From Candidatus Obscuribacterales bacterium (GTDB lineage Bacteria > Cyanobacteriota > Vampirovibrionia > Obscuribacterales > Obscuribacteraceae): DNA of 50,692 nt. Shown piece after piece: positions 50,060 to 50,692 of this stretch. The notes under the pieces are model-generated. The model worked only from the letters and a program-made list of their open reading frames with translations. It was not told the origin of the DNA and made no database searches. The stretch spans positions 1-50,692 of the forward strand of contig JAKFUT010000001.1 of assembly GCA_021732565.1 (NCBI GenBank), read 5' to 3'. The position numbers and the translations under genes were made by a program. Position 1 is the first letter of the stretch. Each line of letters opens with the position of its first letter.

Positions 50060-50692
50060 ATGACGAATGATGTCGACAGAGGTTGGTCATTGTCGTGCGA
50101 TGATATGGCACCGTCTCCAGATGTTGCGTTGCATCCCGCTGACTGGTTCACCGCAATGTGGCGTGATCTGCCCCCTTTGAGCAAGCCCGGCCTGAAAGAT
50201 TTTGATCTTGAGGCGTCACTGCTCGCGTTGAAGAAAATGCCCGCTGACCTTGATGGTTGGACCAGTGTCTGGTTGCGTACTCGAGCACCGGATTTTTGGT
50301 CTTGCGAAGAGTGTCATTTCTGGCTCATTGCGCAACTGACCATGTTCAACGCGCAACGCGAATCTGAAGACAAAAAGCTAATTCGCACCGAAGTGGAGGA
50401 ATTACTTCGCGGCCGGAAATTCAATGGAGAGCCAGCGACTGAATCGATCACGAGAGCGATCAAAAACCTGGGCGATATTTGCCTCGTTCCTGTTTTGTTG
50501 TTGCATGATCCTGTGACGGCGCCTCTATTTTGTGATTTGCCCGACATTAGCCCGCCCGCTTTTGCAACTGTGTTTCGGAAATTCGTGCTGCCATATATAT
50601 CCTTGGAAACTCGCGAACAGCTACGAGCTGATGTATCACAGCGATTGCCTTCCTGCATCAATAATTGGGGAGAAGCAAGTCTGGTGGTTCCG
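50060..50692 (+). CDS. hypothetical protein, 3' end beyond the window
   Basis: An ATG at 50060 opens 211 codons without a stop to the window edge. The sequence begins MTNDVDRGWSLSCDDMAPSP, with later segments ALHPADWFTAMWRDLPPLSKPG, EECHFWLIAQLTMFNAQ and LRGRKFNGEPATESITRAIKNLGDI. Helical and charged, no family recognised, no signal peptide. It lies 82 bp after the NTase-fold gene on the same strand. Its distance from a Shine-Dalgarno (gagagg, about 14 nt) is long, so the true start may differ. Minus-strand frames overlap it, but the plus frame has normal codon composition. Confidence 0.65.
   Translation, partial: MTNDVDRGWSLSCDDMAPSPDVALHPADWFTAMWRDLPPLSKPGLKDFDLEASLLALKKMPADLDGWTSVWLRTRAPDFWSCEECHFWLIAQLTMFNAQRESEDKKLIRTEVEELLRGRKFNGEPATESITRAIKNLGDICLVPVLLLHDPVTAPLFCDLPDISPPAFATVFRKFVLPYISLETREQLRADVSQRLPSCINNWGEASLVVP

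Noticed and set aside
1..50692. CRISPR array, tRNA, rRNA genes
   Set aside because: No regularly spaced repeats of 24-40 bp and no tRNA-like cloverleaf with a T-loop in non-coding sequence were noticed by eye.

Overview
The window is gene-dense bacterial DNA with roughly balanced base composition, short or overlapping gene junctions and no recognisable tRNA, rRNA, CRISPR array or complete mobile element. The best guess for the host is a non-photosynthetic member of the Cyanobacteriota (Vampirovibrionia/Melainabacteria, for example Obscuribacterales). This is inference. It rests on histidine kinases ending in the cyanobacterial-style TGLGLYLC block, four copies of the HIP1 octamer GCGATCGC, a caspase-like protein, many TPR/Sel1 proteins, and a proline-rich protein with F-x-DG / KEWELY motifs. 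No gene in the window fixes the taxonomy.

Region 1 (1-22.6 kb) is a signalling island. It opens with a NarL-type response regulator divergent from a globin-coupled (haem, gas-sensing) histidine kinase. A short accessory stretch follows: a Cys-containing unknown, a serine-recombinase catalytic domain without a DNA-binding domain, a universal stress protein and a P2A-type P-type ATPase lacking most calcium ligands. Next comes a minus-strand, translationally coupled operon encoding a stressosome module, in order RsbR (PAS-STAS), RsbS, RsbT, an RsbT/W-like ATPase fused to an RsbX/SpoIIE-like phosphatase, and an RsbT/W-like ATPase fused to a hybrid histidine kinase (HisKA-HATPase-REC-REC-Hpt). Phosphorelay parts follow: a receiver-like protein without the phospho-Asp, a REC-histidine kinase, a second NarL-type regulator, a REC-Hpt-pseudoREC protein, a lone Hpt, a lone REC, a membrane-anchored CPC thioredoxin-fold (RedB-like) protein and a membrane GAF-PAS hybrid kinase. 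Together these could form a network linking partner switching (Ser/Thr phosphorylation) to His-Asp phosphorelay. No sigma-B, RsbV or RsbW gene is present, so the final output is not visible.

Region 2 (22.6-31 kb) holds an AttEFGH-like ABC export/lipocalin locus on the minus strand (ATPase, duplicated FtsX-type permease, CrtC/AttH-like protein). A TPR membrane protein coupled to a small membrane protein follows, and then a plus-strand LON-domain protein.

Region 3 (31-45 kb) is a set of individually transcribed, often convergent genes: a secreted caspase-like protein, a DUF4139-like protein, a repeat-bearing proline-rich protein, a DUF7660-like protein, a LOG/TIGR00725 nucleotide-binding-fold protein, a TPR-matrixin protease, an AAHS-type MFS transporter, and Sel1 and TPR repeat proteins.

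Region 4 (45-50.7 kb) is mostly plus-strand: a small membrane protein, a non-coding stretch with tandem perfect palindromes, then a possible operon of a 2OG-Fe(II) oxygenase, an unknown beta-rich protein and a DUF6065-like protein. A DUF2059 secreted protein, a nucleotidyltransferase-fold protein and an unknown gene running off the right end complete it.
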